NCBI GenBank assembly: GCA_015345905.1
Contig: JADDTR010000005.1
Coordinates: 186,001 to 250,000 of the forward strand
DNA from: Aotearoamyces nothofagi
Taxonomy: Eukaryota; Ascomycota; Leotiomycetes; Leotiales; Tympanidaceae
Direction of reading: 5' to 3'
Length of the DNA: 64,000 nt
Part shown: in pieces, positions 21,478 through 32,870 of the stretch
Layout of the letters: every line of letters begins with the position of its first letter
Position numbering within the stretch: position 1 is the stretch's first letter
Notes under the pieces: generated by a model
Seen by the model: only the letters and a program-made list of their open reading frames with translations
What the model was told of the DNA's origin: nothing
The model's database searches: none
Position numbers and translations under genes: made by a program

Positions 21478-24400
21478 ATGACAACCATAAATCCCATAGA
21501 GGATCGCACAGTATGTTGTATGAACCGTTGAGAATTTATTAGTATATTAATAATAGATCTTGTAGATACATCAAATACAGTCAGGCCAAGTCATCGTAGA
21601 CCTCTGTTCTGTGGTGAAAGAATTGGTGGAGAACAGTCTTGATGCAGAAGCAACTAGTATTGGTATGTATTTCAGCATTGGGAAATGCGCTGTAGTTACT
21701 AACAAGTGTCATATTTAGAGGTACGATTCAAGAACCAGGGGCTCGATTCTATCGAAGTACAGGACAATGGAGATGGCATTTCGCCCCAGAATTATGAAAC
21801 CGTGGCATTGAAGCACCATACCTCGAAACTCACATCCTACTCCGACCTGGCAACCCTCCACACATTTGGATTCCGTGGCGAAGCCCTGTCCTCTTTATGT
21901 GCTCTCTCACGATTCACAATAACGACATGTATGGCAGCCAATGCCCCTAAAGGTACCAAGCTCGATTTCGAAATATCAGGAAAGTTAAGAGGGACCTCTG
22001 TTGTGGCTGCACAGAAGGGAACGACTGTTAGCGTTGAAACCCTGTTCAATAACTTGCCCGTCAGAAGGAGAGAACTTGAGCGGAATATCAAGCGAGAATG
22101 GAGCCGTGTTCTGACGGTCCTATCACAATATGCCTGTATTCAGACGGGCGTAAAGTTCTCTGTGACATCACAAACTTCCAAGGGGAAGAAGACCACTGTT
22201 TTCTCTACCAAAGGCAACCCATCAACCAGAGAGAACATTGTCAACGTATTCGGCGCGAAAACGTTCACTGCTCTTCTTGTGCTGGACCTCAAACTGGAAC
22301 TAGAACCCACCAGTGGCCCAGACCAGCGACGGAGCACGGAAGATGATGGCTTGACGAAAGAGATCCGCATAAGTGGCCATATTTCGAGGCCAGCCTTTGG
22401 TGAGGGACGCCAGACGCCAGACAAACAGATGTTCTTCATAAATTCGCGGCCGTGTGGCCTACCACAGGTTGCGAAAGCTTTTAACGAAGTTTACAGGTCA
22501 TATAATAACCCCCAATCACCTTTCATATTCGCAAATATTGAGATGGACACACATCTCTACGATGTCAATGTCAGCCCTGATAAAAGAACTATCTTACTTC
22601 ATGATCAGACCCGCATGCTGGAAAATCTGAAAATTTCCCTCACGGAGTTATTCGAATCTCAAGACCATACAGTTCCTATCTCACAGCTTCCTGCACAGAA
22701 GCAGCCGTTATACAAACAACTCACAATCACTCAGCAAAATATGGGTAGGATGCCAATGTCGGAAATGTCGGAAATGTCGACACAATCTACACAGTCTTCG
22801 GATGAAGACAGCCAGTCAACGGACGGAAACAGATCAGCTAGTGAAGATCAAGATGCTGATGATAAGATATCGCGGAAGCAATCTCATCAACCTTCACATA
22901 GTGGTGCTGTGAATGAAAACTCGATGAGCAGAGATCGTGAGGCAGGCAGCTTGATTAACAACTGGATTGGAAGAAAGGTAGAGAACAGGAGCAAAGGGCA
23001 GGATGCGAAACCGAAGATTTTCGCAGAAAGTGCCGATGGTCTTTCCAAGAATAAGCTGAAGCTTATAGAGAAATTTGCGAAGGAGAGGGAAGAAGAAATG
23101 ACTATAGTTGAGTCACCACCAGCATCTAAAAGCCCAGCTGGCACGCCCATAGCTCCTTACCAACCTCCAATTCCTGTTTTGGACTTCAATAAGCGTATTA
23201 CAGAGTCGATCAACGAGAACACTACGGAGCCTAAAGAGGAGCATGTTTCTTCCACAGGCACTGCCCAGGATCACATTCCAGCCCTTTCCTCCGCAGCGAA
23301 ACCTTCGATTCCTGGCATTGTTGATATTAGCATGAACAGTGCTAGATTACATAGAAGCACAGCAACAACAGCAACAATCAAAATCGGAGATCATACAGTA
23401 ACATGCCCTATTGGTGCATCATGCCCAAAGAGAACTCAAGTAGACAGAGCCGTTGAAAATTCTCCATTGTCGACCTTCGGTAATCGGTTGAGCCAGCGTT
23501 TTGCTGCACATGCCAGAAGCCAAAAAAGCCTGGCCAGTAGCGATGATAACTCAATAGATATAGAGGATGTGCGTAGTCCGCAGTCACCCCAGGAAGTTTC
23601 ATCCTCTGCTTCAGACAATTATATTGAAGTCGAAGATGCAGAGGTGGAAGGCGAGCAAGTTCATGAGGAAGATGTACCAATGGAAGGATCATCGCTCTTT
23701 GTTCCCGAAGATGACTCGGAGGACGATTATGTTGATGATGATGTGAAGAAGGCCCAAGAGGATGCTAAGGTGCAGGAAATGATTAGGAATGCACAACAAG
23801 ATGTGTCACAACCATCAGAAGACAACGCCAAGCGGACCCATCTTCTACTTAAGGGGGGAGCAAAGAGAAAAGATGCTGTCGGCCATCTTATTCGATCCAT
23901 AGATACCACTGTTACCAGAATCGATAGTCAACTCCGCAATTTGACGGAAGCTCTGGCTCGTTTCGACGATACAAAGGGAGTTGAAGAAGCTTCAGAGAAT
24001 GGCTTAGATTCAGTTGATGCGGAAGAAAAACTCTCCCTAACCATCAACAAGAGTGACTTTGCGGATATGAAAATCATTGGCCAATTCAATCTAGGCTTTA
24101 TCATTGCTTCACGGACCTCGAAGCCAGGAAGGACTGTGTCTGACGGAACTTCTGCAGCTGACGATTTGTTCATCATTGACCAACATGCGTCAGATGAGAA
24201 ATACAACTTTGAGCGCCTCCAGTCCACAACCATTGTCCAGTCTCAGCGCATGGTACGTCCGAAGATGCTTGATCTTACAGCCGTCGAAGAAGAGATCGTT
24301 ATGGAGAATTTAAAAGCGCTTGAGACAAACGGATTTATCGTCACAGTCGACGAATCCGGTGAGACTCCTGTCGGACAGCGCTGCCAACTAATTAGTCTCC

Positions 24401-24768
24401 CCTTGAGTCGCGAAACAACATTCTCGCTCTCGGATCTTGAAGAACTCATTTCATTGCTCTCCGAACCTCAATCGGGATCGATCCCTCGACCGTCAAAAGT
24501 CCGGAAGATGTTTGCCATGAGAGCATGTAGGAGTAGCATCATGATAGGACGGACTCTGACGCATAAGCAAATGTGCAAGGTGGTTCAGCATATGGGTGAG
24601 CTTGATAAGCCTTGGAACTGTCCACACGGACGCCCTACAATGAGGCATCTTTGTGGACTGAGCGCCTGGGACGAGGCCGGCTGGAAGGAAGGTGATGGCA
24701 TTGATGGTGAAGGACAGGACCCCACTGATTGGGCTGGTTATATTCGAGGAAAGCGGGAACAGGAATAG
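21478..24768 (+). CDS. PMS1: DNA mismatch repair protein PMS1 (MutL-alpha endonuclease subunit)
   Basis: PMS1 pairs with MLH1 and nicks the daughter strand during mismatch repair in the nucleus. Three exons (21478-21510, 21566-21662, 21719-24768) give 1059 residues. The first two joins are set by homology: INPIEDRT meets IHQIQSGQVIVDLCSVVKEL. The N-terminal GHKL ATPase shows VKELVENSLDA, QDNGDGI, GFRGEALSSL and the C-terminal ATP-lid region (FINSRPC, DVNVSPDKRTILLHD). A long disordered linker of about residues 370-790 is rich in Ser and acidic residues and holds a MSEMSEMST repeat. The C-terminal domain carries the endonuclease metal motif DQHASDEKYNFE (DQHA-x2-E-x4-E), the ACRSSIMIG motif and CPHGRPTMRHL, so it looks catalytically whole. 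Confidence 0.98.
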
Positions 24769-24950
24769 TTATCATCTCACGGAGTTCTAGGCGGACTTTT
24801 TTATATATATGAATTGTATTATATTTATATCTGTATATATGCTATCATGTCACAGTCCAAGATACCCAGCACCAAGCTCGCCTTCTATACTCCACAAAAT
24901 ATCACAAATAATCTCTCAAAATTGCATTTACGAATAATCTTTTCCAGAAT

Positions 24951-26541
24951 TTACATCATCCCGCTCCCCTTCCTAAACCTCGTCGCCCATGCACCACCGT
25001 CACTTCGACCTTCTTCTACAACTTTCCCACTAACTTCACGCTTCCCGAAGTATTTGAAGTTTCCCTTGTCACCAATGTCAATACCAGACGAAACTTGTCT
25101 CCCCGCTCCGATAAGGATTGGCGGTGTTCCAGCACGCAATTCGCCGTAGTATTTCGCCTTAAAATTCTCTTGCGGGACTAGTCCTAGCTTGGGGGCCGAT
25201 TTGCGTCCGGTCTCTCTTGATAGCGGCATATCGCCAAGGTCACCACTATTGCCAATACGCTGGCAGTTGAAGCTGAGTTCCGAAAGCGCTGACTTGTGAG
25301 GAGGGACGGCGGGGTGTGCGCCAAGCGGGTTCATGTGCGGATAAGGATTTGATATGCCACGGGCGAGATGATCGTCGTCGCTCTCCACGTCTACCGAGTC
25401 GTGGCGTTGGTGGATGGGCTGGTAAGCCCCGTGTTTGGGGGGGTTTGGGGTGTTCCTGGCGCTACTCTTTGGCGGAAGAGATGGGGTAGTGAACCAAGCT
25501 TCTTTGAGAGGACCAAGTTGGCTGTCAGACGGGATTGAGCCATTGCCCGAGAGTGGAATTTCAGTATAGGAGCTACGTGCTGGTCTTGCGGGAGGGCCAT
25601 GCAAAGAGGCCCGCTTGAGGTCATGAACAGATGTTTTTGGATAGTTGGGCCGAGATGATTGTTGTTGATATTGTCTGCTTGGAAGGTCATGACGGGAGTC
25701 TATAGATCCCGGTGGTGTAGAGTGATAGGTCGAGATAGATGTTGTGGAAGCATTGGCGCGGGTAGAGAGGAACGGGACCGTTGGCTGACGGGAGAGCTCC
25801 TCGTATGGAGCACCAGAGTGGTATTTGTGTTCTAAAGGAGAGGAAATGCGTTTCTCTGCCATGCTGATGCCAGAAGTGACAGAAATGGAGGATTTACCGC
25901 GCTGGTGACGGGATGTGAGATTTTCTTCGAGAGGATTCATATCGGGTGGAAGGCCCGCAATCTTACGGAAGGTCACAGCCAGCCATAAGGAGAGACCGAG
26001 AGATATCAAGTGAAACCCTCCACTTATTGTTGCGCATATAAATGCGGTTCCAGATAAAATGGATATAATACTTTGTCCTGCCGATAGAAGCGTTGTCCAC
26101 TCTCCATCCAGGCCAACTCCACCCTGGTCCAACTTGTATTGTTCAGCTGTCATATAAGCAGTAAAGCCATAGAAAGGTATAATCGCAAGGTCAACGCTGG
26201 CCGCGAAGAGCATATATGACGAGGAGGAGCTGGGCGTACGGCCTGAAAGGCGTCTCGATAGATGGTAGATTCCATATACGGTATGAAGTATGGCCACACC
26301 AGCCTACATATTATCAGTAAATCCCCTCGTATTGGTAAATTTGAATTGAGTCTGGCGGCTGCGCAAAAGGTAAAAGTGTTCAACGCACTGGCACTCTCAT
26401 AATCCATCCTGTAGTTTTATTAACCCCTGATATCAAGATCATAACTGTTAGTAGTCCACTTGCGCCCAGTAATTCGAGACATCGCAGAACCAAGTTTGCA
26501 ATCCGTGTCTGTTTTATTCTCTTCTTTATTGACTGATCCAT
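24951..26541 (-). CDS. Four-span membrane protein with long disordered cytoplasmic tail, unknown function
   Basis: Two exons (26389-26541 and 24951-26303) give 501 residues. I start at MDQSIKKRIKQTR (26541); an in-frame ATG at 26598 would add 19 residues. About four membrane spans lie in the first 190 residues (LLGASGLLTVMILISGV; AGVAILHTVYGIYHL; YMLFAASVDLAIIPFYGF; GTAFICATISGGFHLISLGL). The following 300 residues are rich in Ser, Pro and Arg (disordered), with many possible phosphorylation sites. The topology recalls MARVEL-like or tetraspan proteins of filamentous fungi, but I recognise no named family. It lies tail to tail with PMS1 and divergent from ARH1. Confidence 0.8.
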
Positions 26542-27017
26542 TGGAGTCGCATTGGTGCTTCTATACGGTAGAATGAGATAAGAGCTAGTTGCTTCCAATT
26601 AGAATAGTCTTGGTGGATGAATGGAAGTGATTCTTTACTCTGGGTGTTGGTTGAAGGATATCAAGGGTCCATTTTGCTTTGGTCGTGGGGCCTTCGGAGC
26701 GAGGCTTGCTCTCGAGACAGCCTTGGGATCGAAGCTGCTGTATGGCCGGTCAGAGGTCGGTGTCTCCACAGGACTGTAAATGAAAGGCGGTCCAGCACCC
26801 ATTGCATATGGCTATGATTACGAGGCTAGGTATCCACCAAGATTCTTGTGTGATATTGAGGAATGCTATGGGGCCTGATATAGACAAGGTCCGCATTTTG
26901 AGAGGCGGAGGGGGACATGGATAACAAGAGCCCGTTGACCGAGCAACAGCGATAACCTTCTAGATTGAGCTCTTATCGAAACTTCATCCGTATTTCGTGA
27001 CGTCGCGAACCGATAAT
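26542..27017. promoter_or_regulatory. Divergent promoter region between the tetraspan gene and ARH1
   Basis: These 476 bp lie between divergent starts. It is more GC-balanced than other gaps. No repeat or named site stands out, and the short open frames carry nothing recognisable. Confidence 0.4.
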
Positions 27018-28698
27018 ATGGCTTTGGTTGCTGAGCAATACCTGTGCACGAGGTGTGCAAGGCAGCTGCAGCTTGCAGTGCGTTCGAAAACAACGACATT
27101 CTTCTCAGTACCATATAATGCCCAGCGTCGACGGTACAGCGCGCGGCATCTTGCACAAGATGGGCGGCCATTCCGCATGGCAGTCATAGGATCTGGTCCG
27201 GCTGGTTTCTATACGGCATACAAAGTAATGTCAAAAATTGACAACGCTATAATAGACATGTATGAACATCTTCCTGTACCGTTCGGACTCGTGCGATTTG
27301 GGGTTGCTCCGGATCATCCTGAAGTCAAGGTAGAGTCTGTCCACAGGATGAGAGAAACTTGCTGACGACTAAATAGAATTGTCAAGGTAAATTCCGAGAA
27401 GTTGCGGAATCACCCAATTTCAACTTCATTGGAAATGTCGCGATTGGCACGGGACCGAAGTCATTACCTCTAACCTCTCTTACACCCCACTACGACGCTA
27501 TTTTATTCGCATACGGAGCATCAAAGGATCGATCACTTGGTATAGAAGGGGAAAATAGCATAAAAGGAATATATTCTGCTCGGGCCTTTGTAGGATGGTA
27601 CAACGGCTTGCCCGAATATGCCGATCTCGCCCCAGATTTGACTCAGGGGGAGGATGCCATAGTGATCGGCCAGGGGAACGTTGCCCTCGATGTGGCGCGA
27701 ATCTTGCTCAATGACCTTGATATACTGCGAAAGACTGATATTACTGAAGCCGCTATAGAAGCTCTGAGCAAAAGCCGCGTGAAAAATGTTAGAGTGGTTG
27801 GGCGGCGAGGTCCAATGCAGGTAATTCAAATGAAAACCCGCCCCTGTCGATTGATTTTGCATACTGACGGTCACCTAAGGCTGCTTTTACAATCAAAGAA
27901 GTTCGTGAGCTTATGCAACTACCATCAGTGGCATTCGACCCCATAGACTCCTCTCTCCTCCCACCGAATATCTCTAAACTGCCTAGAGCGTCCAAAAGGA
28001 TAATGCAGGTTCTCACTAAAGGTTCTGAAGCAGCGTCGCCGTCAGCAGAAAGATCTTGGTCACTAAACTTCCAGCTATCTCCTGCAAGCTTCAATACTGG
28101 CCCATCACATAACTTGTCAAGCGTGATATTTGAAAAAACTCTTCTTGAGCCTGATCCGTTTGACCCGAACGCTAGGGCGAAGGGAACTGGTGATGCCATT
28201 GATTTACCGGCCGCAATGGCTTTCCGATCAATAGGGTATAAGTCTGAGCCACTTGAAGGTCTTTCAGAACTGGGTATACCGTTCGATGATCAACGCGGAA
28301 TAATACCTAATGACAATTATGGTCGAGCGATGAGGCCATCTGAACCTGGCGATCCCCTGACGGCAAGACATGTTCCTGGAATGTACTGTGCTGGTTGGGT
28401 CAAAAGAGGACCTACGGGCGTTATAGCAAGCACTATGAACGACGCGTTCTCTACCGCAGACGTTATTGCTGAAGACTGGCACTCTCATCGGTTGTTTATC
28501 CGAAAAGATGGTAGCAGTGACAGCCTTAAGCACGGATGGGAAGGAGTGAAAGAAGAAGCCGAGAAGCGAGATTGTAGACGAGTAAGCTGGGAAGATTGGG
28601 AGAAGATTAACAATGCCGAATTGCAAAGGGGCAAGGAAAAGGGCAAAGAACGCGAGAAATTTATTAGGATAGCGGATATGCTTGCTGTCCTCGATTAA
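27018..28698 (+). CDS. ARH1: Mitochondrial NADPH:adrenodoxin (ferredoxin) oxidoreductase
   Basis: This FAD enzyme passes electrons from NADPH to mitochondrial ferredoxin for Fe-S cluster and heme A assembly. Three exons (27018-27329, 27377-27820, 27880-28698) give 524 residues. The first 50 residues are Arg-rich and amphipathic (VRSKTTTFFSVPYNAQRRRY), as in a matrix presequence. The FAD motif is MAVIGSGPAGFYTAY, with VPFGLVRFGVAPDHPEVK directly after. The NADP motif is VIGQGNVALDVARIL followed by VRVVGRRGPMQ. The C-terminal FAD contact is YCAGWVKRGPTGVIASTMNDA. An in-frame ATG seven codons upstream (26997) is an alternative start. It converges with the ETF-alpha gene, whose stop is only 24 bp away. 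Confidence 0.95.
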
Positions 28699-28722
28699 AA
28701 TTCATCATTTTCAATTCATTAC

Positions 28723-29843
28723 TTAAGCTGCTTTCAGCTTCTCTGTCAGCTCTGGAACCTTATCAAAAAGATCTCCAACCAATCCTACATCAGCAACCTG
28801 GAATATCGGTGCGTCTCCGTCTTTGTTGATGGCTGCGATAACCTTACTATCCTTCATTCCTGCTAAATGCTGAATTGCACCTGAAATACCAGCGCACAGA
28901 TAGAGTTCAGGCGCCACAACTTTGCCCGTTTGTCCAACTTGCAGGCTGTTGTCCGCATATCCGCTATCTACAGCTGCTCGGGATGCACCGACAGCAGCCC
29001 CTAAAACGTCTGCTAGAGGTAACATTATCCTGTCGAATTCTTCCTTCGACTTCAAACCTCTTCCACCAGCCACAACTTTGATCGCTGTGGCAAGATCTGG
29101 TCTATCGGACTTTGCTAGATCTTCTGATATCCATTCGGTTGTAGACTCTACCTTTGGGTCTACGCCGTCCTCAATAGCTGCTGAACCTCCATTTGCATCG
29201 GCAGCTGCGAATGCAGTCCCTCTGATAGTGATGATTTTGATGTTATCGGATGACTCGACTGTTGCTATGGCGTTCCCTGCATATATTGGACGAACGAATG
29301 TATTCTCATTCTCAATGCCGATGACGTCGGAGATCTGTTGAGTATCTAGAAGGGCGGCGACTCGTGGCATGAGGTTCTTGCCGAATGCAGTGTGGCCCGC
29401 GATGATGTGTGTAAACCCCCCCTTCTTGATGTTCTCTACAAGTAGAGGAGCATAATTTTCTGGAAGACCCTAGAAGAAGGAACTAGTCAGTTATAAAATG
29501 ACAATTTAAACTTAAAAGAGACAGGTAGTAAATGTACCTTGTCATACGCCGCATTATCTACAGCAATTATCTTCTCAATACCTCCAACTTTTGCTGCTTC
29601 CTCCGCTACAACTTTGATGCTGCTGCCTGCGACAAATGCGGCTATTGAACCCCCAAGCTTCTGAGCTGCCGTGATAGCACTGAGAGAACCATGGTTCAAT
29701 TTGCCATCGCGTTGCTCTAGAATTGCCAATGATGATAATAATCGTGCATAAGCGGAAAAGGATTGGACTGATAAAGGACCTGCCCGCGGTTTTAGTTGAG
29801 TACGTGCTTGATGCAGTACAGACCTGCCTGCTGTTGATAGCAT
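28723..29843 (-). CDS. Electron transfer flavoprotein subunit alpha, mitochondrial
   Basis: ETF-alpha and ETF-beta collect electrons from acyl-CoA and other matrix dehydrogenases and pass them to ETF-ubiquinone oxidoreductase. Two exons (29538-29843 and 28723-29469) give 350 residues. The start at 29843 (MLSTAGRSVLHQARTQLKPR) opens a clear matrix presequence; an ATG 14 codons upstream is possible. Domain I begins with SLAILEQRDGKLNHGSL and includes GHTAFGKNLMPRVAALLD. The FAD-binding domain II holds VVAGGRGLKSKEEF, the QVGQTGKVVAPELYLC signature, GISGAIQHLAGM and DAPIFQVADVGLVGDLF. All expected motifs are present and the length is normal. Confidence 0.96.
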
Positions 29844-30288
29844 TTTGAAATCTGCTGGGACAATGTTGTTCAATGGTAATGGCATCCTCCACTCTTGGAT
29901 ATCTAGTTAGGACCGAGGTAAACCGATCCCAGTTATAGCCTTATATATAAGGCTCGAAAACGAGAACCTCATGTGGTGCGCCATCACGTGAGGGGGTCAT
30001 CAACTCGCTTCCGTCTAGCTGTTCGCGGGAACATCAATTATCTCAAAGTTACCTTTCGACGCGCCTGTGAACGTGAATCTGGTACCTGATCAGCGGCACA
30101 CTTCCAAGGACATCACCATCCATTCATTGTATGGTTGCATAATTCATAATAAGACAGCAACACGCGCTTGAGTCCATTCAAAGTCTTCTCTTTTTCTTCA
30201 CGAGTAATTTGCGTACGGTTCCCAACCACGAGCTCCAAAGCACCCTTTGCGCCAATTCAAGTTCCATCACAGTCAAAGCATACGAAAG
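29844..30288. promoter_or_regulatory. Divergent promoter region between ETF-alpha and RSC8/SWI3
   Basis: These 445 bp lie between two divergent starts. An ATCACGTGAGG box (CACGTG) is at about 29983. The half next to the chromatin gene is pyrimidine-rich (CTTCTCTTTTTCTTCACG, about 30182). No gene is seen. Confidence 0.5.
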
Positions 30289-32590
30289 ATGGACGACGAT
30301 TCACTGAACTTTGGCTCGCCATCCGCAGCAGCAACACCAAATAGCAACTCGATTCTAGCACAGCCTCCACTGCCAGAGGAGGCCGGTACCCCTTCAGCTC
30401 AGGAAGGAAGTGTCCAAGGCGCAGACGCTGAAGGTGAGTTTACTTTTATTTATTACTTCATTGGTCCCGGTCGATATGAAATATTGTCTGACACGTTAAT
30501 ATTTAGATGTTCCTATGGCCGGAGTTCCTAGTAGCACTGAACTCAGCATTAAGAACGATACTTCTTCCTCAACCCCCGCTCCAGTTTCTGATAATCCACT
30601 TGATGCACCAGAGGCACCAGCCGTCGAAGTCAACAGTCGTGAAGATGAGGATATGACAGAGCCCCAGGAAGATGTAAAGGGCAGCGAAGGCCAAGAGAAA
30701 GAAAGCGGCGAGACAGCCGAGAATGGCACAGCCAACGGGCAGGTCGAGCAGACGAAGGCTTCCATCGAATCAACAGCGCGAGAACATCTGATATCCCAAA
30801 CACATTCCATCATACTACCTAGCTATAGCACTTGGTTTGATATGCATGTGGTCAACAATATCGAAAGGAAGGCACTGCCAGAATTTTTCAACAACAGAAA
30901 TCGTAGCAAGACTCCAGCGGTATACAAAGACTACCGAGACTTCATGATCAACACCTACCGCCTCAACCCCGTCGAGTATTTAACTGTCACTGCCTGCCGA
31001 AGAAATTTGGCTGGCGATGTTTGCGCCATTATGCGAGTGCATGCTTTCCTCGAGCAGTGGGGTTTGATCAATTACCAGGTATGCTGATTCGCTTTAAACA
31101 TTTAAAACTCAACAATTCTAATAAACTTATAGGTTGACGCGGATGCTAGACCATCAAATGTCGGTCCGCCATTTACAGGCCATTTCAGAGTCATTGCTGA
31201 TACCCCTCGTGGGCTTCAACCTTGGAATCCTGCTACAGACCCTGTTGTTATTCAGGGTAAGGCAAATCCAGACACAGAAACGAAGGCGAAGGCTGGAGCA
31301 TCCGGACCAAAGATTGAACGTAATCTCGAAATCGGGCGAAATGCTTACGAATCCAATGGCAAGGAAGTTGCTGCCGCAGCTACAAAACCAGTCGACAAGG
31401 AAGCGAATGGCGAGCCTGCATCTTCTAATGGCACTTTAGACTCCAGCATAAAGGCGCTTGATGACCTTGTCAAAGGTGCCGAAACTAAGGTTAACTGTAT
31501 AAGCTGTGGTGTCGACTGTACTCGCATCTACTATCATAATGGAAAGACTCCTCCAGGTGCAACAGGCTCCATTGCAAAAGCCGGGTACAACATGTGCCCT
31601 AATTGCTTTCTGGAAGGGCGTCTGCCAGCAAATCAGGATCAATCTCTCTATGTTATGATGGAGAACAAAGGGTATACAACTGGACCCGATCGCGATGTGC
31701 CTTGGGGTGACCAGGAAGTCCTTCTTTTGCTCGAGGGTCTGGAGAAGTTTGATGAGAGCTGGGCTGATATCGCAGAACACGTGGGGACTCGCACGAGGGA
31801 AGAATGTGTTGTCAAGTTCCTACAATTGGATATTGAAGGGAAATACACGGATGCAGAACCAATTGTGAATAGTGGTAGCACCGGCTTGGGCCTGTTAGGA
31901 ACTCAGGGAGGCCATGTGCCTTTCTCCCAAGTCGAAAACCCGGTCATGTCTGTTGTTGGTTTCCTGGCTAGTCTAACTGATCCCGGTGTAGCTGCGGCAG
32001 CGGCGGGAAAGAGTGTCGAGGAGATGAAGCGTAGCTTGCAAAACAGTTTGAACAAGCCATCACAAGCTGTGGCAACATCCGACAAGGGCAAAGAAAAGGA
32101 GGAGTCAGACGATGCCATGGAAATTGATATAAGACATGAGACTACCACTACAACTACTACAACTACCTCAGTCAGCGCCCTCGCCACTATTCCATTAGCA
32201 GCGACCGCTGCAAGAGCATCTGCTCTTGCATCCCACGAGGAAAGGGAGATGACAAGATTGGTTTCAGCTGCTGTCAACACCACTCTGCAAAAGTTTGAGC
32301 TGAAACTACAGCAATTTAATGAGATGGAGTCGATCCTCCAGGCTGAGCGCCGTGAACTGGAACGTGGCCGCCAACAACTATTTTTAGATCGTCTATCGTT
32401 CAAGAAGCGTGTCAAGGATGTGCAAGAAGGTTTGAGAATGGCAGCTGTGACAGGGGGCCAAGAAGGTATTAAACTAGCGCAGGATGTCATGGCTGGTGGA
32501 GAGAAGTTGGAATTTCAGGGAGCTACTCCAGATTCAGATAGTGTGCAGCCTCTGAGCGCCGACGGCCCGATCAAGAGCTATGATATCTGA
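30289..32590 (+). CDS. SWI/SNF and RSC chromatin-remodelling subunit (RSC8/SWI3 family)
   Basis: This is the scaffold subunit of SWI/SNF- and RSC-type nucleosome remodellers, usually a dimer. Three exons (30289-30433, 30507-31078, 31133-32590) give 724 residues. An acidic, low-complexity N-terminus of about 150 residues precedes the SWIRM domain (SHTIILPSY-like [56 protein letters not shown]). A ZZ-like Cys pair region follows (CISCGVDC to MCPNCF). The SANT domain is [23 protein letters not shown] with [16 protein letters not shown]. The C-terminus holds a Thr run (from about 32146) and a coiled coil ([20 protein letters not shown]), the dimerisation region. Filamentous fungi often have one such protein serving both complexes, so I do not choose between the two names. 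Confidence 0.94.
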
Positions 32591-32870
32591 GTTTGCTAAT
32601 TCAGGGGTCACTAAGTCGGCGTACTGGGGTTGATAAGGATTTTCATATGGTGGTGGGTGGAATGCACATACTTGATATTGTGCTTAGTGCTTAAGAATCT
32701 GGAGGTCCTTGGGCTCTTTTTCAATACTGTTAGGTTTGTACTTCTAGAAAAATAAAGAGAGAGAACATAACTATATTTTCACAATATTTAAGTTTACGGT
32801 GTAACGCATGTGTAGATACCTTCATTGCTTAATTGAAGCAGAATAGCTATCCTCACTGACAGGTTGAAGT
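32591..32870. other. Convergent intergenic region
   Basis: These 280 bp separate the 3' ends of the RSC8/SWI3-family gene and the RRN5-like gene. It is AT-rich with AATAAAGAGAGAG at about 32750, a probable polyadenylation context. No gene is seen. Confidence 0.4.
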
